From Bacillus sp. REN3 (GTDB taxonomy: Bacteria > Bacillota > Bacilli > Bacillales > Cytobacillaceae): a DNA stretch of 64,000 nucleotides. The notes beneath the pieces are model-generated. The model was not told the DNA's origin, made no database searches, and was given only the letters and a program-made list of their open reading frames with translations. The position numbers and the translations under genes were made by a program. This document shows, in pieces, positions 33,430 to 42,353 of the stretch. Within the stretch, counting starts at the first letter, position 1. Each line of letters opens with the position of its first letter. The DNA is taken from positions 178,330 to 242,329 of the forward strand of contig NZ_JAERSD010000004.1 of the NCBI RefSeq assembly GCF_017912555.1, given 5' to 3'.

Positions 33430-34560
33430 ATGAGGCCAATAACTCAAAATCGGCTCCTTGGCTTTCTGATCAATGAAAAAGAAAGCCTGATCAGTGAATG
33501 GAATGACAAGATCATTATCTCGGTGGAGGATCCTTTCAAGGACAAGATCATCAGAAACGCGGATGGAATGTACCATATTATCCTGGAGATATTCTCCAAA
33601 GGAAATGATGAAATCGATGAACAGCTTCAAAGATTTGCTTTTATCGTAGGGGAAGAGCGTGTACGTGCAGAAATCAATATCGGGGACTTTGTCTTTAATG
33701 TGAACACAGGCAGGTCCGTGATATACAGGCATTTATACAAGCTCAACATGGAATGGGAGGAGCTTCAGGAAACGATTGATCGGATCAATTATTGTTTTGA
33801 TATGTTCCTGTATTATGCCGTTTCTTATTACAACGAGCAGAAAAACAAAATCATCGAGGAAAAAAACCAATTCATCGACTCAACACATAAAGACCGGCTG
33901 ACATTGCTTGGGCAAATGACCTCGAGCTTCATCCATGAATTCCGGAACCCACTTACATCCATACAGGGGTTCATCCAGCTGTTGATGGCTGACAATCCTG
34001 AAATGAAGTACCTGGACATTATTTCCAGCGAACTGGAACAACTGAACTTCAGAATATCTCAATTCCTGCTGCTTTCAAAGAAAGAATTGATTGGCAAGGA
34101 AAAAACGTCTTTTTCCCTGAACAAAATGCTCGATGAAGTATTAAATTTCCTTTACCCTAGTATACTTGATACAAATGTCAGGATCATCAAGGAAGTCGTT
34201 GATGAAATGATGCTGTTCGGATATGCTGATGAAATCAGGCAAGTCCTGATCAACATCGTTTTTAACGCAATAGATGTATTGAGCCAGTATCGGGATGACC
34301 CAAAGATTGAAGTAAAAGGTTATTTCGTCAATGAAACGCATATCAAACTAGAAATTTCCAACAACGGGCCAGTCATACCGGATCATATGCTCAAGACGAT
34401 TTTTGAACCATTCGTTACGACCAAAACACTGGGTACCGGCCTTGGATTGTTCGTTTGCCGGGAAATCATAGAAAAACATAAAGGAATCCTTGCCTGCTCT
34501 TCAGAGCCTGAGAAAACCTCATTCATCATCCTGCTGCCAATCAACAGGCATGAAGAATGA
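33430..34560 (+). CDS. Soluble sporulation-type sensor histidine kinase
   Basis: A 376-residue kinase without membrane segments. The N-terminal 150 residues form a helical sensor of the HisK_N type found in Bacillaceae sporulation kinases. The HisKA H-box is FIHEFRNPLTSIQGF (His near residue 169). The ATPase domain has N-box NIVFNAID, a G1-like NNGPVIP and G2 TGLGLFVC. It is an orphan (no response regulator beside it), as usual for kinases feeding Spo0F. ATG at 33430 follows GGGGGA. A Spo0A box upstream suggests phosphorelay feedback. The signal is unknown. Confidence 0.82.
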   Translation: MRPITQNRLLGFLINEKESLISEWNDKIIISVEDPFKDKIIRNADGMYHIILEIFSKGNDEIDEQLQRFAFIVGEERVRAEINIGDFVFNVNTGRSVIYRHLYKLNMEWEELQETIDRINYCFDMFLYYAVSYYNEQKNKIIEEKNQFIDSTHKDRLTLLGQMTSSFIHEFRNPLTSIQGFIQLLMADNPEMKYLDIISSELEQLNFRISQFLLLSKKELIGKEKTSFSLNKMLDEVLNFLYPSILDTNVRIIKEVVDEMMLFGYADEIRQVLINIVFNAIDVLSQYRDDPKIEVKGYFVNETHIKLEISNNGPVIPDHMLKTIFEPFVTTKTLGTGLGLFVCREIIEKHKGILACSSEPEKTSFIILLPINRHEE

Positions 34561-34579
34561 CGGCTATCTAACACCGACT

Positions 34580-34615
34580 AAAAGCCCGTCCTTTGCTTGA
34601 AAGGAACGGGCTTTC
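34580..34615. terminator. Bidirectional terminator
   Basis: AAAGCCCGTCCTTTG, loop CTTG, then a matching AAAGGAACGGGCTTT arm; between the converging kinase and symporter genes. Confidence 0.9.
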
Positions 34616-34631
34616 CAATTGCAGTCTTCCA

Positions 34632-35897
34632 TTACTCTGTATATTCAAATGATTGGCCGGATCGTATCCCGCTGATCGATGTTTTTTCAACATGTTTTTT
34701 CTCGGATTCCGCGACGATGACAGCACATGCAGCATCGCCAGTAATGTTCACTGCTGTTCGAGCCATATCAAGCAAACGGTCAATTCCCAGGATCAGCCCT
34801 ATCCCTTCCACTGGCAATCCGACCGATTGAAGGACCATTGCAAGCATGATCAATCCGACACCCGGTACTCCTGCAGTTCCAATGCTGGCAAGTACGGCTG
34901 TCAATACGACCGTGGCAAGTTCCCCAATGGAAAGGTCGATTCCATATACCTGGGCGATAAACAATGTTGCCACTCCCTGCATGATGGCGGTTCCATCCAT
35001 GTTGATGGTAGCCCCAAGGGGCTGCACGAAGCTGCTGACAGATTCAGGTACTTTAAGATTCTTTTGCGCTGTTTCCATCGAAACCGGCAGTGTGGCGTTA
35101 CTGCTTGAAGTACTGAAAGCAATTCCCATGGCCGGCGAGAATCCCTTGAAAAATTTCAAAGGGTTCATCCTTCCCAGGAAGTAGACACTTGAACCATATG
35201 TGGCCAAAGCATGGAGAACCAAAGCAAGGATCACGACAAGCATATATATTCCCATAGCCTGGATCGCATCAAGCCCCTGGCTGCCAATCGCCGTGGCAAT
35301 TAAGCCGAATGTTCCATACGGTGCAAACTTCATGACGAGACCGACAAGATACATCATGATGTCATTCCCTTGTTCAATCAGCCTGAAGATGCCTTTTGTT
35401 TTTTCGCCAAGCGCTGTCAATGCTAAACCAATGAAAATCGCAAAAACAATGATCTGAAGCATATTTCCAGATGTAAGAGCTTCAAACGGGTTGGCCGGAA
35501 TCAAATTCAGCATCGTTTCGCTGACAGGCGGCGCTTCTTCCGCTTTAAAGTCTGTACCCTTTGTATCGAATTCTCCGATCATTCCAGGCTTGATCAGGAA
35601 TGAAAGCGAAAGTCCGATAATAATCGCGACCGCGGTTGTCATCAAGAAATAACTGATTGTTTTAAAGCCAATCCGTCCCAGTTTCTTGGGATCGCCAAGA
35701 CCTGCTGTCCCGAGAATGATGGAAAATAACACAATTGGCACAACAAGCATGCTGATTAGGTTGATAAAAATCTTCCCAAGCGGCGTGAACAGAAATTTAT
35801 CTAAAATTGAGAATACTTCAGGTGAAAAAATATTCAAAATCAATCCTGTCAAGGCACCCAGACCAAGACCTATTAAAATCTTTGTTGTTAATTTCAT
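34632..35897 (-). CDS. Dicarboxylate/amino acid:cation symporter (DAACS, GltP/GltT-like)
   Basis: A 421-residue transporter with eight membrane helices and two re-entrant hairpins. HP1 carries STSSSNATLP and helix 7 carries NMDGTA, both signatures of the glutamate/aspartate and C4-dicarboxylate symporters. It imports an acidic amino acid or dicarboxylate with Na+ or H+. Whether glutamate or dicarboxylate is the substrate cannot be told by eye. ATG at 35897 follows GGGGAGG. Monocistronic. Confidence 0.9.
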   Translation of the reverse strand: MKLTTKILIGLGLGALTGLILNIFSPEVFSILDKFLFTPLGKIFINLISMLVVPIVLFSIILGTAGLGDPKKLGRIGFKTISYFLMTTAVAIIIGLSLSFLIKPGMIGEFDTKGTDFKAEEAPPVSETMLNLIPANPFEALTSGNMLQIIVFAIFIGLALTALGEKTKGIFRLIEQGNDIMMYLVGLVMKFAPYGTFGLIATAIGSQGLDAIQAMGIYMLVVILALVLHALATYGSSVYFLGRMNPLKFFKGFSPAMGIAFSTSSSNATLPVSMETAQKNLKVPESVSSFVQPLGATINMDGTAIMQGVATLFIAQVYGIDLSIGELATVVLTAVLASIGTAGVPGVGLIMLAMVLQSVGLPVEGIGLILGIDRLLDMARTAVNITGDAACAVIVAESEKKHVEKTSISGIRSGQSFEYTE

Positions 35898-36015
35898 GTG
35901 TTTCCTCCCCAGAAAAAAGTTTAAAAATAGACGTAAATTCTTTTTCCCCTATTTTAAACGCTTAAACCTCATCAACCCAATATGAAATAAGTACCATTCT
36001 TTACAGGAGGATGTC

Positions 36016-36585
36016 ATGTTGACCTTAACGATTGATTCTGAGCTTATGCTTCAAGCTTTTCAGACTTATCATGCCGAAGAGCTTTTCCGGTTGGTAGATG
36101 ACAACCGTGAACATTTGCGGAGATGGCTGCCATGGGTCGATGATATGGTTTTTCCTGGCCAATTCCAATCCGTCATTCGTGCATGGGAGCAGCACTTTTA
36201 TGAAAAGAAAGGTTATTTTCTGGCAATCCGCTACAAAGGAGAGTTAGCAGGTACAATCAGCCTCCATGGTATAGACTGGATCCATTCACAGACAAGCATC
36301 GGTTATTACCTTGCGAAAAAAATGGAGGGAAAAGGCATCATGCATAGAGCGGCCAGGACAGCCATTGGGTTGGCTTTTTATCACCTTGGCTTGAATCGAA
36401 TCGAAATCCGCTGCGGTCGGGGGAATCTTAAAAGCCAGGCGATCCCTTTGAAGCTTGGTTTCAAGCCTGAAGGAATCATCCGGGATGGAGAATTTTTAAA
36501 CGGAAACTTCCACGATTTATTTGTATATGGAATGCTGGCGAGAGAATGGCATTCGCACCAGTCAGAAGGGAGGTTTCGCTTATGA
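36016..36585 (+). CDS. GNAT acetyltransferase, RimJ/RimL-like
   Basis: A 189-residue N-acetyltransferase of the ribosomal-protein-Ser/Ala type (RimL, YdaF-like). RWLPWVDDM near 37-45 and GYYLAKKMEGKGIMHRAARTAI near 97-118 (acetyl-CoA binding, R/Q-x-x-G-x-G/A variant) are visible, then a C-terminal LKLGFKPEGIIRDGEF segment typical of the group. It uses acetyl-CoA to acetylate a protein N-terminus or small amine. ATG at 36016 has AGGAGG upstream. No partner gene. Confidence 0.87.
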   Translation: MLTLTIDSELMLQAFQTYHAEELFRLVDDNREHLRRWLPWVDDMVFPGQFQSVIRAWEQHFYEKKGYFLAIRYKGELAGTISLHGIDWIHSQTSIGYYLAKKMEGKGIMHRAARTAIGLAFYHLGLNRIEIRCGRGNLKSQAIPLKLGFKPEGIIRDGEFLNGNFHDLFVYGMLAREWHSHQSEGRFRL

Positions 36586-36698
36586 ATTGATAAATTCAGA
36601 ATTTTCTAATATAATATATCCAGTACTTCATACTTTATGGTATTGTTTCATACACTTATAACAACCATATTTTATTCTCACATTCCATTTACTTGATA

Positions 36699-36707
36699 TG
36701 GTATAAT
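36699..36707 (+). promoter_or_regulatory. Extended -10 promoter of the corC leader
   Basis: TGGTATAAT is an extended -10 box; a -35 is weak. Transcription would start near 36715 and give a leader of about 230 bases. Confidence 0.55.
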
Positions 36708-36729
36708 AATTCTTAAATGATTAGAGCTG

Positions 36730-36890
36730 AGGTGGTATGATGGGGTAATCTATCGTATCAGGAAAATAACAGCAAAAGAATCGGAGTAAGCCGCTTACGA
36801 TGATCCTGGCCCTGGCTGCAAAGCCGATCGGGAAGGGCCGCAATAATATTTAAGAAAGAAATACGCCTGCTCTATGGCAGGCTTTATTTT
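36730..36890 (+). ncRNA. Structured leader RNA with terminator (candidate riboswitch)
   Basis: Hairpin 1 pairs 36734-36741 with 36752-36759 (loop GGGGTAATCT). Hairpin 2 pairs GTAAG (36786-36790) with CTTAC (36794-36798). Hairpin 3 pairs GGCCCT (36808-36813) with AGGGCC (36834-36839) and encloses GGCT-GCAA-AGCC, a GNRA tetraloop. A terminator follows at 36865-36890. The order promoter, folded RNA, terminator, metal exporter gene is that of a riboswitch. I could not match it to M-box, yybP-ykoY, NiCo or other known classes. Confidence 0.55.
36865..36890 (+). terminator. Leader terminator before the CorC-like gene
   Basis: GCCTGC, loop TCTATG, GCAGGC, then TTTATTTT. It lies 55 bases before the start codon, so it must be controlled or leaky for expression. 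Confidence 0.75.
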
Positions 36891-36944
36891 CAGTTTATCA
36901 GGAGGTGACTCCTTACCCGTACCATTCGGGCTAAGGGAACTTAT

Positions 36945-38294
36945 TTGGACATATTTAACTTGGTTTGGATAGCCATTTTAATTGCTTTAACGGCATTTTT
37001 TGTTGTCTCGGAATTTGCAATCGTTAAAGTGAGAAGTTCCAGAATCGACCAATTAATCGAAGAAGGGAATAGAAAAGCTGTTGCTGCCAAAAAAGTGATT
37101 TCCAATCTGGACGAATACTTATCCGCCTGCCAGCTTGGGATTACTATTACAGCGCTGGGAATCGGCTGGCTTGGCGAACCGACAATCGCGGCTGGGCTTG
37201 AAACGATTTTCCATCGCTTCGATATCCCGGAATCACTTGTTTCAGTTTTATCAATCGGGATTGCTTTTGCCATCATTACATTTTTGCATGTCGTGGTTGG
37301 CGAACTGGCACCAAAAACATTGGCGATACAAAAAGCTGAACTTGTGGCCCTTAATACTGCCCGTCCATTGATCCTTTTCTACAGGATCATGTACCCATTC
37401 ATTTGGGCTTTGAATGGATCAGCTCGCCTGGCAACAGGCCTTGTCGGCTTAAAGCCTGTTTCTGGACATGAGTTGGCTCATTCTGAAGAGGAGCTTCGAA
37501 TTATCCTTTCTGAGAGCTTCAAAAGTGGCGAAATCAACCAGTCAGAGTTTAAGTATGTAAATAAAATCTTTGAATTCGACAACCGGATCGCGAAAGAAAT
37601 CATGGTGCCAAGGACGGAAATTGTATCTCTGTCCAAAGACCATACGCTCGAAGAGTTCCTTCAAATTGTCAAAGAAGAGAAATTCACCCGCTACCCAATC
37701 ATTGATGGAGACAAGGACCATATCGTCGGCTTGGTCAATATCAAGGAAGTAATGACGGATTTGATCAACGAGCAAGGCCAATCAAGAAAATCGCTGGATT
37801 CGTATACCCGCCCGATCATCAGGGTCATCGACAGCATCCCAATCCACGATTTGCTTGTCAAAATGCAAAAGGAACAGATCCATATGGCGATCCTTATGGA
37901 TGAATACGGCGGGACTTCAGGACTGGTGACAGTTGAAGATATTCTTGAGGAAATCGTCGGGGATATCAGGGATGAATTCGACCTGGATGAAGTCCCAATG
38001 ATCCAAAAGATAAAAGACGGCCATTTTATCATCGATGCAAAGGTTCTTGTCAGCGAAATCAATGACCTTTTTGAACTGGATATTAACGACGAAGACGTCG
38101 ACACAATCGGCGGCTGGATGCTGACCGAAAATTACGAAGTGAAGCAGGGCGATGTGATTGACTTCAGCCCCTATCTTTTTAAAGTCCTTGAGATGGAGGA
38201 CCATCATATTAAATATATTGAAGTCATAAAACAGCAGGAACCAGAAAAATCTGCTGAACCAATCCTTATCAATAACACAGAGGTTTTATCATAA
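36945..38294 (+). CDS. CNNM/CorC-family divalent cation exporter
   Basis: A 449-residue membrane protein: DUF21/CNNM membrane domain (about 1-190), two CBS domains (about 215-335; VPRTEIVSLSKDHTLEEFL, GLVNIKEVMTDL, MAILMDEYGGTSGLVTVEDILEEIVG) and a C-terminal CorC_HlyC domain. The B. subtilis relatives include YhdP (MpfA), needed for Mg2+ efflux. It probably exports Mg2+ or a similar divalent ion. The start is a TTG at 36945 with AAGGGA upstream. The long structured leader suggests control by RNA. Confidence 0.9.
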   Translation: MDIFNLVWIAILIALTAFFVVSEFAIVKVRSSRIDQLIEEGNRKAVAAKKVISNLDEYLSACQLGITITALGIGWLGEPTIAAGLETIFHRFDIPESLVSVLSIGIAFAIITFLHVVVGELAPKTLAIQKAELVALNTARPLILFYRIMYPFIWALNGSARLATGLVGLKPVSGHELAHSEEELRIILSESFKSGEINQSEFKYVNKIFEFDNRIAKEIMVPRTEIVSLSKDHTLEEFLQIVKEEKFTRYPIIDGDKDHIVGLVNIKEVMTDLINEQGQSRKSLDSYTRPIIRVIDSIPIHDLLVKMQKEQIHMAILMDEYGGTSGLVTVEDILEEIVGDIRDEFDLDEVPMIQKIKDGHFIIDAKVLVSEINDLFELDINDEDVDTIGGWMLTENYEVKQGDVIDFSPYLFKVLEMEDHHIKYIEVIKQQEPEKSAEPILINNTEVLS

Positions 38295-38296
38295 GC

Positions 38297-38335
38297 AGAG
38301 GCTGTCCAAATAACTTTGGGCGCCTCTTTTCTTTT
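38297..38335 (+). terminator. Terminator of the CorC-like gene
   Basis: AGAGGC-GTCCAAA and TTTGGGC-GCCTCT arms (with one bulge), then TTTTCTTTT. Confidence 0.85.
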
Positions 38336-38369
38336 GCTTGTAAAACAACCCGATGATTTGCGCTCCAGG

Positions 38370-38600
38370 CACTTCGACGGACAGGAGGTCCTAGTGCCGA
38401 CTTTGCCGCAGGATGCGGCGGTTTCAGTCGGCCGCTTTCCGCATGCGTGCCGGATTGTCCACACCGCTGGGGACAGACTGGACTCCGGCGTGTTCCTTCC
38501 TCTCTACAAAGGCGGCGGCCGTCCGGCATTCCATCCAAGGATGATGTTGAAAATCATCCCCTATGCCATGAGACTCTACTCTTCCCGCATCATTTGCCCA
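38370..38600 (+). mobile_element. IS1182-family transposase N-terminal fragment
   Basis: A GC-rich stretch whose frame gives DGQEVLVPTLPQ, then DRLDSGVFLPLYKGGGRP and AFHPRMMLKIIPYA, ending near YSSR. This is the pattern of the N-terminus of IS1182-type transposases (PLYKGGGRPSYHPKMMLK, YSSRQIAKA). The rest of the transposase and the ends are missing, and the fragment runs into the CDF gene on the other strand, so it is dead. About 75 codons remain. Confidence 0.6.
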
Positions 38601-38636
38601 ACAGCTGGAGCTTTTGGGGCAGCCTCTCAGTTTTCA

Positions 38637-39593
38637 TTATTCAAGCTTCCAGGTCTGGATGTCGTCCGCTTCGATGATTCCCATTATGACATCATCAACA
38701 TCGGGATCTTCCAGCACCGTGTCCCTTACCCTGAACTTAATGTCGTCCGCATCTGCCAATGTCAGCCCTTTGCGAAGCTCAAGATAGCTTTCAACGTGGT
38801 ATTGCCGTCCTTCCTGGACAACCCTTAACGTATTGATGTCAATCACATCCGGATCCGAGAGGATTGCTTTTGCAATCCGGTCCTCCACTACCTTCGGCGC
38901 AGCAACGCCAATCAAGCCAATTGTATTCTCATAACCGATTTTCAAGGCAATCACAATCAAGAGTATCCCAATCAGCAATGTACCGATTCCATCCAGCAAG
39001 TAGAAACCGGTCACATGTGCGAGGACAATTGACAGCAATGCCAGCAATGCACCCGAAGTGGCAATCAGATCTTCATAAAAGACAAGCCTTGTCGGCGGTG
39101 ATGCGAGGCTCACATTCTTGAATGCATGGGTTACGATTCCGAATCCTTTGGCATCACTCCGTGTTTCATGGGCAATTTCCTTCATCGCCTTAATCAGGAT
39201 CCCGCCATCGACTAGCACAGCGAGAATCATGATTGCCACATTCAATGCCAAATTGGATGAAGCTTTTGGATCCTGGATAAGCTGCCAACCCTTTAACACA
39301 GTTTCATAAGCCATGATGGAAATGATGATGACAGCAATCAGGACAAACAAATTCACTACCCTTCCGAACCCAGTCGGAAAGCGCTTCGTCGCTTCTTTCT
39401 CAGAGATTGAACTTCCGATGAATACGAAGAATTGATTCAGCGCATCCGCAACCGAGTGGAGGGTTGTTGCCATCATAGTGCCACTGCCGCTGATGCTTGC
39501 TGCAACACCCTTGCATACTGCAAGAAAAGTGTTGCCAAGGGCTGCAATCCCCGAAGATTTATTTCCTCTTTTAAAAAAGTCAATCAATCCCAT
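38637..39593 (-). CDS. Cation diffusion facilitator (CDF) family exporter
   Basis: A 318-residue metal exporter with a membrane domain of about six helices and a C-terminal cytoplasmic domain (about 235-318). The TM2-like segment has TLHSVADALNQFF, where the usual metal site HxxxD is partly present, and TM5 is less canonical, so the metal is uncertain. The C-terminal part (DPDVIDINTLRVVQEGRQYHVE) is the CDF dimerisation domain. It lies close to a CorC-type exporter but on the opposite strand. ATG at 39593. This protein is of a different subgroup from the CzcD at 52 kb. Confidence 0.84.
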   Translation of the reverse strand: MGLIDFFKRGNKSSGIAALGNTFLAVCKGVAASISGSGTMMATTLHSVADALNQFFVFIGSSISEKEATKRFPTGFGRVVNLFVLIAVIIISIMAYETVLKGWQLIQDPKASSNLALNVAIMILAVLVDGGILIKAMKEIAHETRSDAKGFGIVTHAFKNVSLASPPTRLVFYEDLIATSGALLALLSIVLAHVTGFYLLDGIGTLLIGILLIVIALKIGYENTIGLIGVAAPKVVEDRIAKAILSDPDVIDINTLRVVQEGRQYHVESYLELRKGLTLADADDIKFRVRDTVLEDPDVDDVIMGIIEADDIQTWKLE

Positions 39594-39685
39594 TGCTTCA
39601 CCCGCTTCATAGTTTTTCGTTTTTTTACATTTTTCACGTACTACCCGACTTTAAACCTTTTTTGAAATGTTGAAATGTTGAGATA

Positions 39686-39708
39686 AGAAAAACCCGCCAA
39701 TGGCGGGC
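39686..39708 (-). terminator. Terminator of the B12-radical SAM gene
   Basis: Minus strand GCCCGCC, loop ATT, GGCGGGT, then TTTTCTT. It sits about 180 bases after the radical SAM stop. Confidence 0.75.
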
Positions 39709-39886
39709 CATAAGTCGATGAGGCAGCATGACGCGGAAGATCCCTATTTTTCTTATCTGGACTGGGCACTTGGCCGCACAGGACCCGGATCAGGAGCGCA
39801 TCATTCCAGTTCAAAGAATCATCCTGTACCTGCCACAAAAAAAGCCCATCAGGAATATCCCAATGGACCGTTAAGATGGACACCAA

Positions 39887-41683
39887 TCATGTTCGGCTTT
39901 TGGACGCTTGTGCGACCCTGCGGTTATTCGAAAAGAGCCGCTGCTTGATATTTACATAAATATCCTCAACAAGCAATTCTATGCCAATCGCTGTCAACGA
40001 GAAGATGTTCGCGTAGTGTTTTTTGACCTCCCATTTCAGTTCATGCTTACCGCAAATACTGTATTTGTTCACTTCCTCCATTTCCTTGCTCAGCAAGGCA
40101 AGCTGCTTGCTTTTTTCCTGCTCTGGCAAGTTGATGATTCCATCGATTTTTTCAATGTATTCAAGCGACTTGGCGATTTTTTCGTTGACTTCATCGTGGG
40201 TTTTCTTATCTACGAGATTGTATTTCAGCTTGAAGGCATTCAAGTTTTTGGCTGATTCGTAGGTAGATTTGACGATTTCGTCCCTCGTCATATAGTCGGT
40301 TTCAAAGCTGAGCATATACTTCCAGGAGGGCTGTGTGATTGCCTTCCGGTGGTCTTCGATTGAATGGCAAAACTTCTTGTAACCGTATTTCTCTGGATGC
40401 TCGAAAGCAGGGCTTGCAGGGTCAAGGAACGGCGCCAGCGGTGCGACAAAGTAAGACAGCCTTTTATCCTCGCCGCATGCGTTATGGATTTCTTCACAAA
40501 AATCGACATTATCAAGGGCGCTTTGGTAATCCTGATGCGGAATGCCAACCATGAAGAAAATATCGATTTTCTTGCAGCTATGCTTCAATGCTGCCTGTAG
40601 TGTTTCAATCACTTTCGCATTCGTGCAATTGAACTTGCCATTAAATCGGCGGATTTTCTCATCATGCGTCTCAAGGGTCAATTCAATGCTGTATTTTGGC
40701 ACGACCTTTTCGATTTTCTTGAAAAAGTCTTCATTCGCGTATTGGAATAACTCAAAGACAAGTTCATTCTTCAGGTTGATTTTTCCAAGGCGCTCGAAAA
40801 ACTCATCAACGTACGCATTGCCCGCCTGGCGGATATCATGCAGGATGAAAATCGGCGCCCTGCTGAATCTCTGGATAAAGAGGATATCTTCCACCAGCTT
40901 CTCAGGAGACCGGACCGCAAGCTTTTTCCGGTTGCAGTTATCTTTGTATGATTGCTTGGAGCCCCCGCAAATCAGGCAGCCCTGCGTACATCCCTTCGCT
41001 GTCAGGATGGCGGTGTTCGGGTACTGGAGCCATCCATTATAGGGAAGAGGATCTAGGAAGTTTTTGTACTTGAAAACCGATTTGATCGTATAGCGATAAC
41101 CAGGAATATCGAATTCGTCCAGACTGTCAGGGACATGGCTCAAAGGATTATAGACTGGTTTCCCGCCGTCCTTCCAGGTCAGATTCGGGATGCCTCCGAA
41201 AAGCCGGGAGCCATTCTTGAACTGATTGATAAGAAGGAGCATTAATTTTTCAGTCGCATCCCCTCTCATAACAAAGTCAATGAACGGATATTCGATTAGT
41301 TCTTTATGATAATACGTTGCAGATAAACCGCCAAAAATCATTGGAGTATCAGGATGGAAGCCCTTAACGATTTTTGCCAGTTCAATGCTGCCATGGGCAT
41401 GCGGCAGCCAGTGCAAATCGATTCCAAAAGCTTTAGTCTTTATTTTTTTCAATTTCTTCTCGACATCGAATTTCTCATCCATCAGCATCCGGTTGGCAAT
41501 GTTGATGATTTTCACCCGCAGCCCTTGCCGTTCAAGGTATTCTGCAATGCTCGTCAATCCGATCGGATACATTTCAAAAACAGGGGATGACGGGACCACA
41601 TCACTGATTGGCCCAGCAAGGAGCGCGTTTTTCCTGAAATCATAGACGCTTGGGGCATGAAGCAATACTAAATCGTATTTCAA
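39887..41683 (-). CDS. B12-binding domain radical SAM protein (Ta0216-type)
   Basis: A 598-residue protein with an N-terminal cobalamin-binding Rossmann-like domain (about 1-150; IDLHWLPHAHGS) and a radical SAM domain whose cluster motif CTQGCLIC holds three cysteines (about 232, 236, 239). The C-terminal 150 residues are helical and have no name. Architecture fits the B12-radical SAM family first described from Thermoplasma Ta0216, function unknown; such enzymes usually methylate or rearrange unactivated carbons. Start taken as TTG 41683 with GAGGTGAT upstream (GTG 41692 is the alternative). A perfect cre site lies about 135 bases upstream. Confidence 0.83.
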   Translation of the reverse strand: MKYDLVLLHAPSVYDFRKNALLAGPISDVVPSSPVFEMYPIGLTSIAEYLERQGLRVKIINIANRMLMDEKFDVEKKLKKIKTKAFGIDLHWLPHAHGSIELAKIVKGFHPDTPMIFGGLSATYYHKELIEYPFIDFVMRGDATEKLMLLLINQFKNGSRLFGGIPNLTWKDGGKPVYNPLSHVPDSLDEFDIPGYRYTIKSVFKYKNFLDPLPYNGWLQYPNTAILTAKGCTQGCLICGGSKQSYKDNCNRKKLAVRSPEKLVEDILFIQRFSRAPIFILHDIRQAGNAYVDEFFERLGKINLKNELVFELFQYANEDFFKKIEKVVPKYSIELTLETHDEKIRRFNGKFNCTNAKVIETLQAALKHSCKKIDIFFMVGIPHQDYQSALDNVDFCEEIHNACGEDKRLSYFVAPLAPFLDPASPAFEHPEKYGYKKFCHSIEDHRKAITQPSWKYMLSFETDYMTRDEIVKSTYESAKNLNAFKLKYNLVDKKTHDEVNEKIAKSLEYIEKIDGIINLPEQEKSKQLALLSKEMEEVNKYSICGKHELKWEVKKHYANIFSLTAIGIELLVEDIYVNIKQRLFSNNRRVAQASKSRT

Positions 41684-42353
41684 AGGAATCACCTCGACAG
41701 AAAATTTGCTTCAATAAATAGGTAAATGTATGATTACACTTTAATCATAACCCTTTCGCTCTGCGCCCCATCTCCGCAATGATATCGATTTTGTGAACAC
41801 CAACAACCACCTCGGAATGTAAGCGTTATCAATGCATATATATAGAGGTTTAGGGGATTTTTGAAAGTTTTGTGCATAAAGAATAACGTATGGCATGCAT
41901 CAAGCCACTCACAGCAACCCAGCCGTACCACGCCAGATTTATTATTCCAGCCTGACTTAGTCCGGGGAGAGTATACATCCTCTTGCTGAAAAAATTCACT
42001 GTGAATGTATTCGATAAGGATAAGTAGCATATAAAATAACAGTCAATTAATACAGCCGCATTTTCCTTAAAGCTGCCGCTTCGTTTATGTTTTGTGGGCG
42101 CTGACACCAGCCTCTTCCAGACAAGTCCCGAAGATAAGCAATGTAATGATAACCCTTATCCCAAGAACTATAAGGCTGCTTTTCCATGAAATAGCAGCTG
42201 TATTTTTTATATTATCGTTTTAATAAGCTATGGATTCGAATCGGAAAAATGAGGGGACCATCATGGAAAATATCCATGATGGCCCCCAGTCTTTCATACA
42301 GTTTTCCTATCGCGTCTTCTCACAATGATCATTTCCGGTAGATGGATAGTGTC
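41684..42353. other. Long intergenic region with cre site
   Basis: 670 bases with a perfect cre site (41818-41831) and a terminator-like hairpin near 42169-42215 (GGCTGCT / AGCAGCT then TTTTTT). Open frames here lack ribosome binding sites and were not called. Confidence 0.45.
41818..41831 (-). promoter_or_regulatory. Catabolite-responsive element (cre)
   Basis: TGTAAGCGTTATCA fits TGWNANCGNTNWCA on both strands. It suggests CcpA control of the downstream B12-radical SAM gene. Confidence 0.6.

Noticed and set aside
36730-36890. M-box, yybP-ykoY or NiCo riboswitch
   Set aside because: None of the conserved core sequences of these classes could be found; listed as unassigned leader instead.
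39700-39948. Plus-strand frame of 82 codons overlapping the radical SAM gene end
   Set aside because: No ribosome site, overlaps a terminator and a strong gene.
41734-42107. Two minus-strand frames in the gap before the radical SAM gene
   Set aside because: No ribosome sites and no family likeness; they contain the cre site region.
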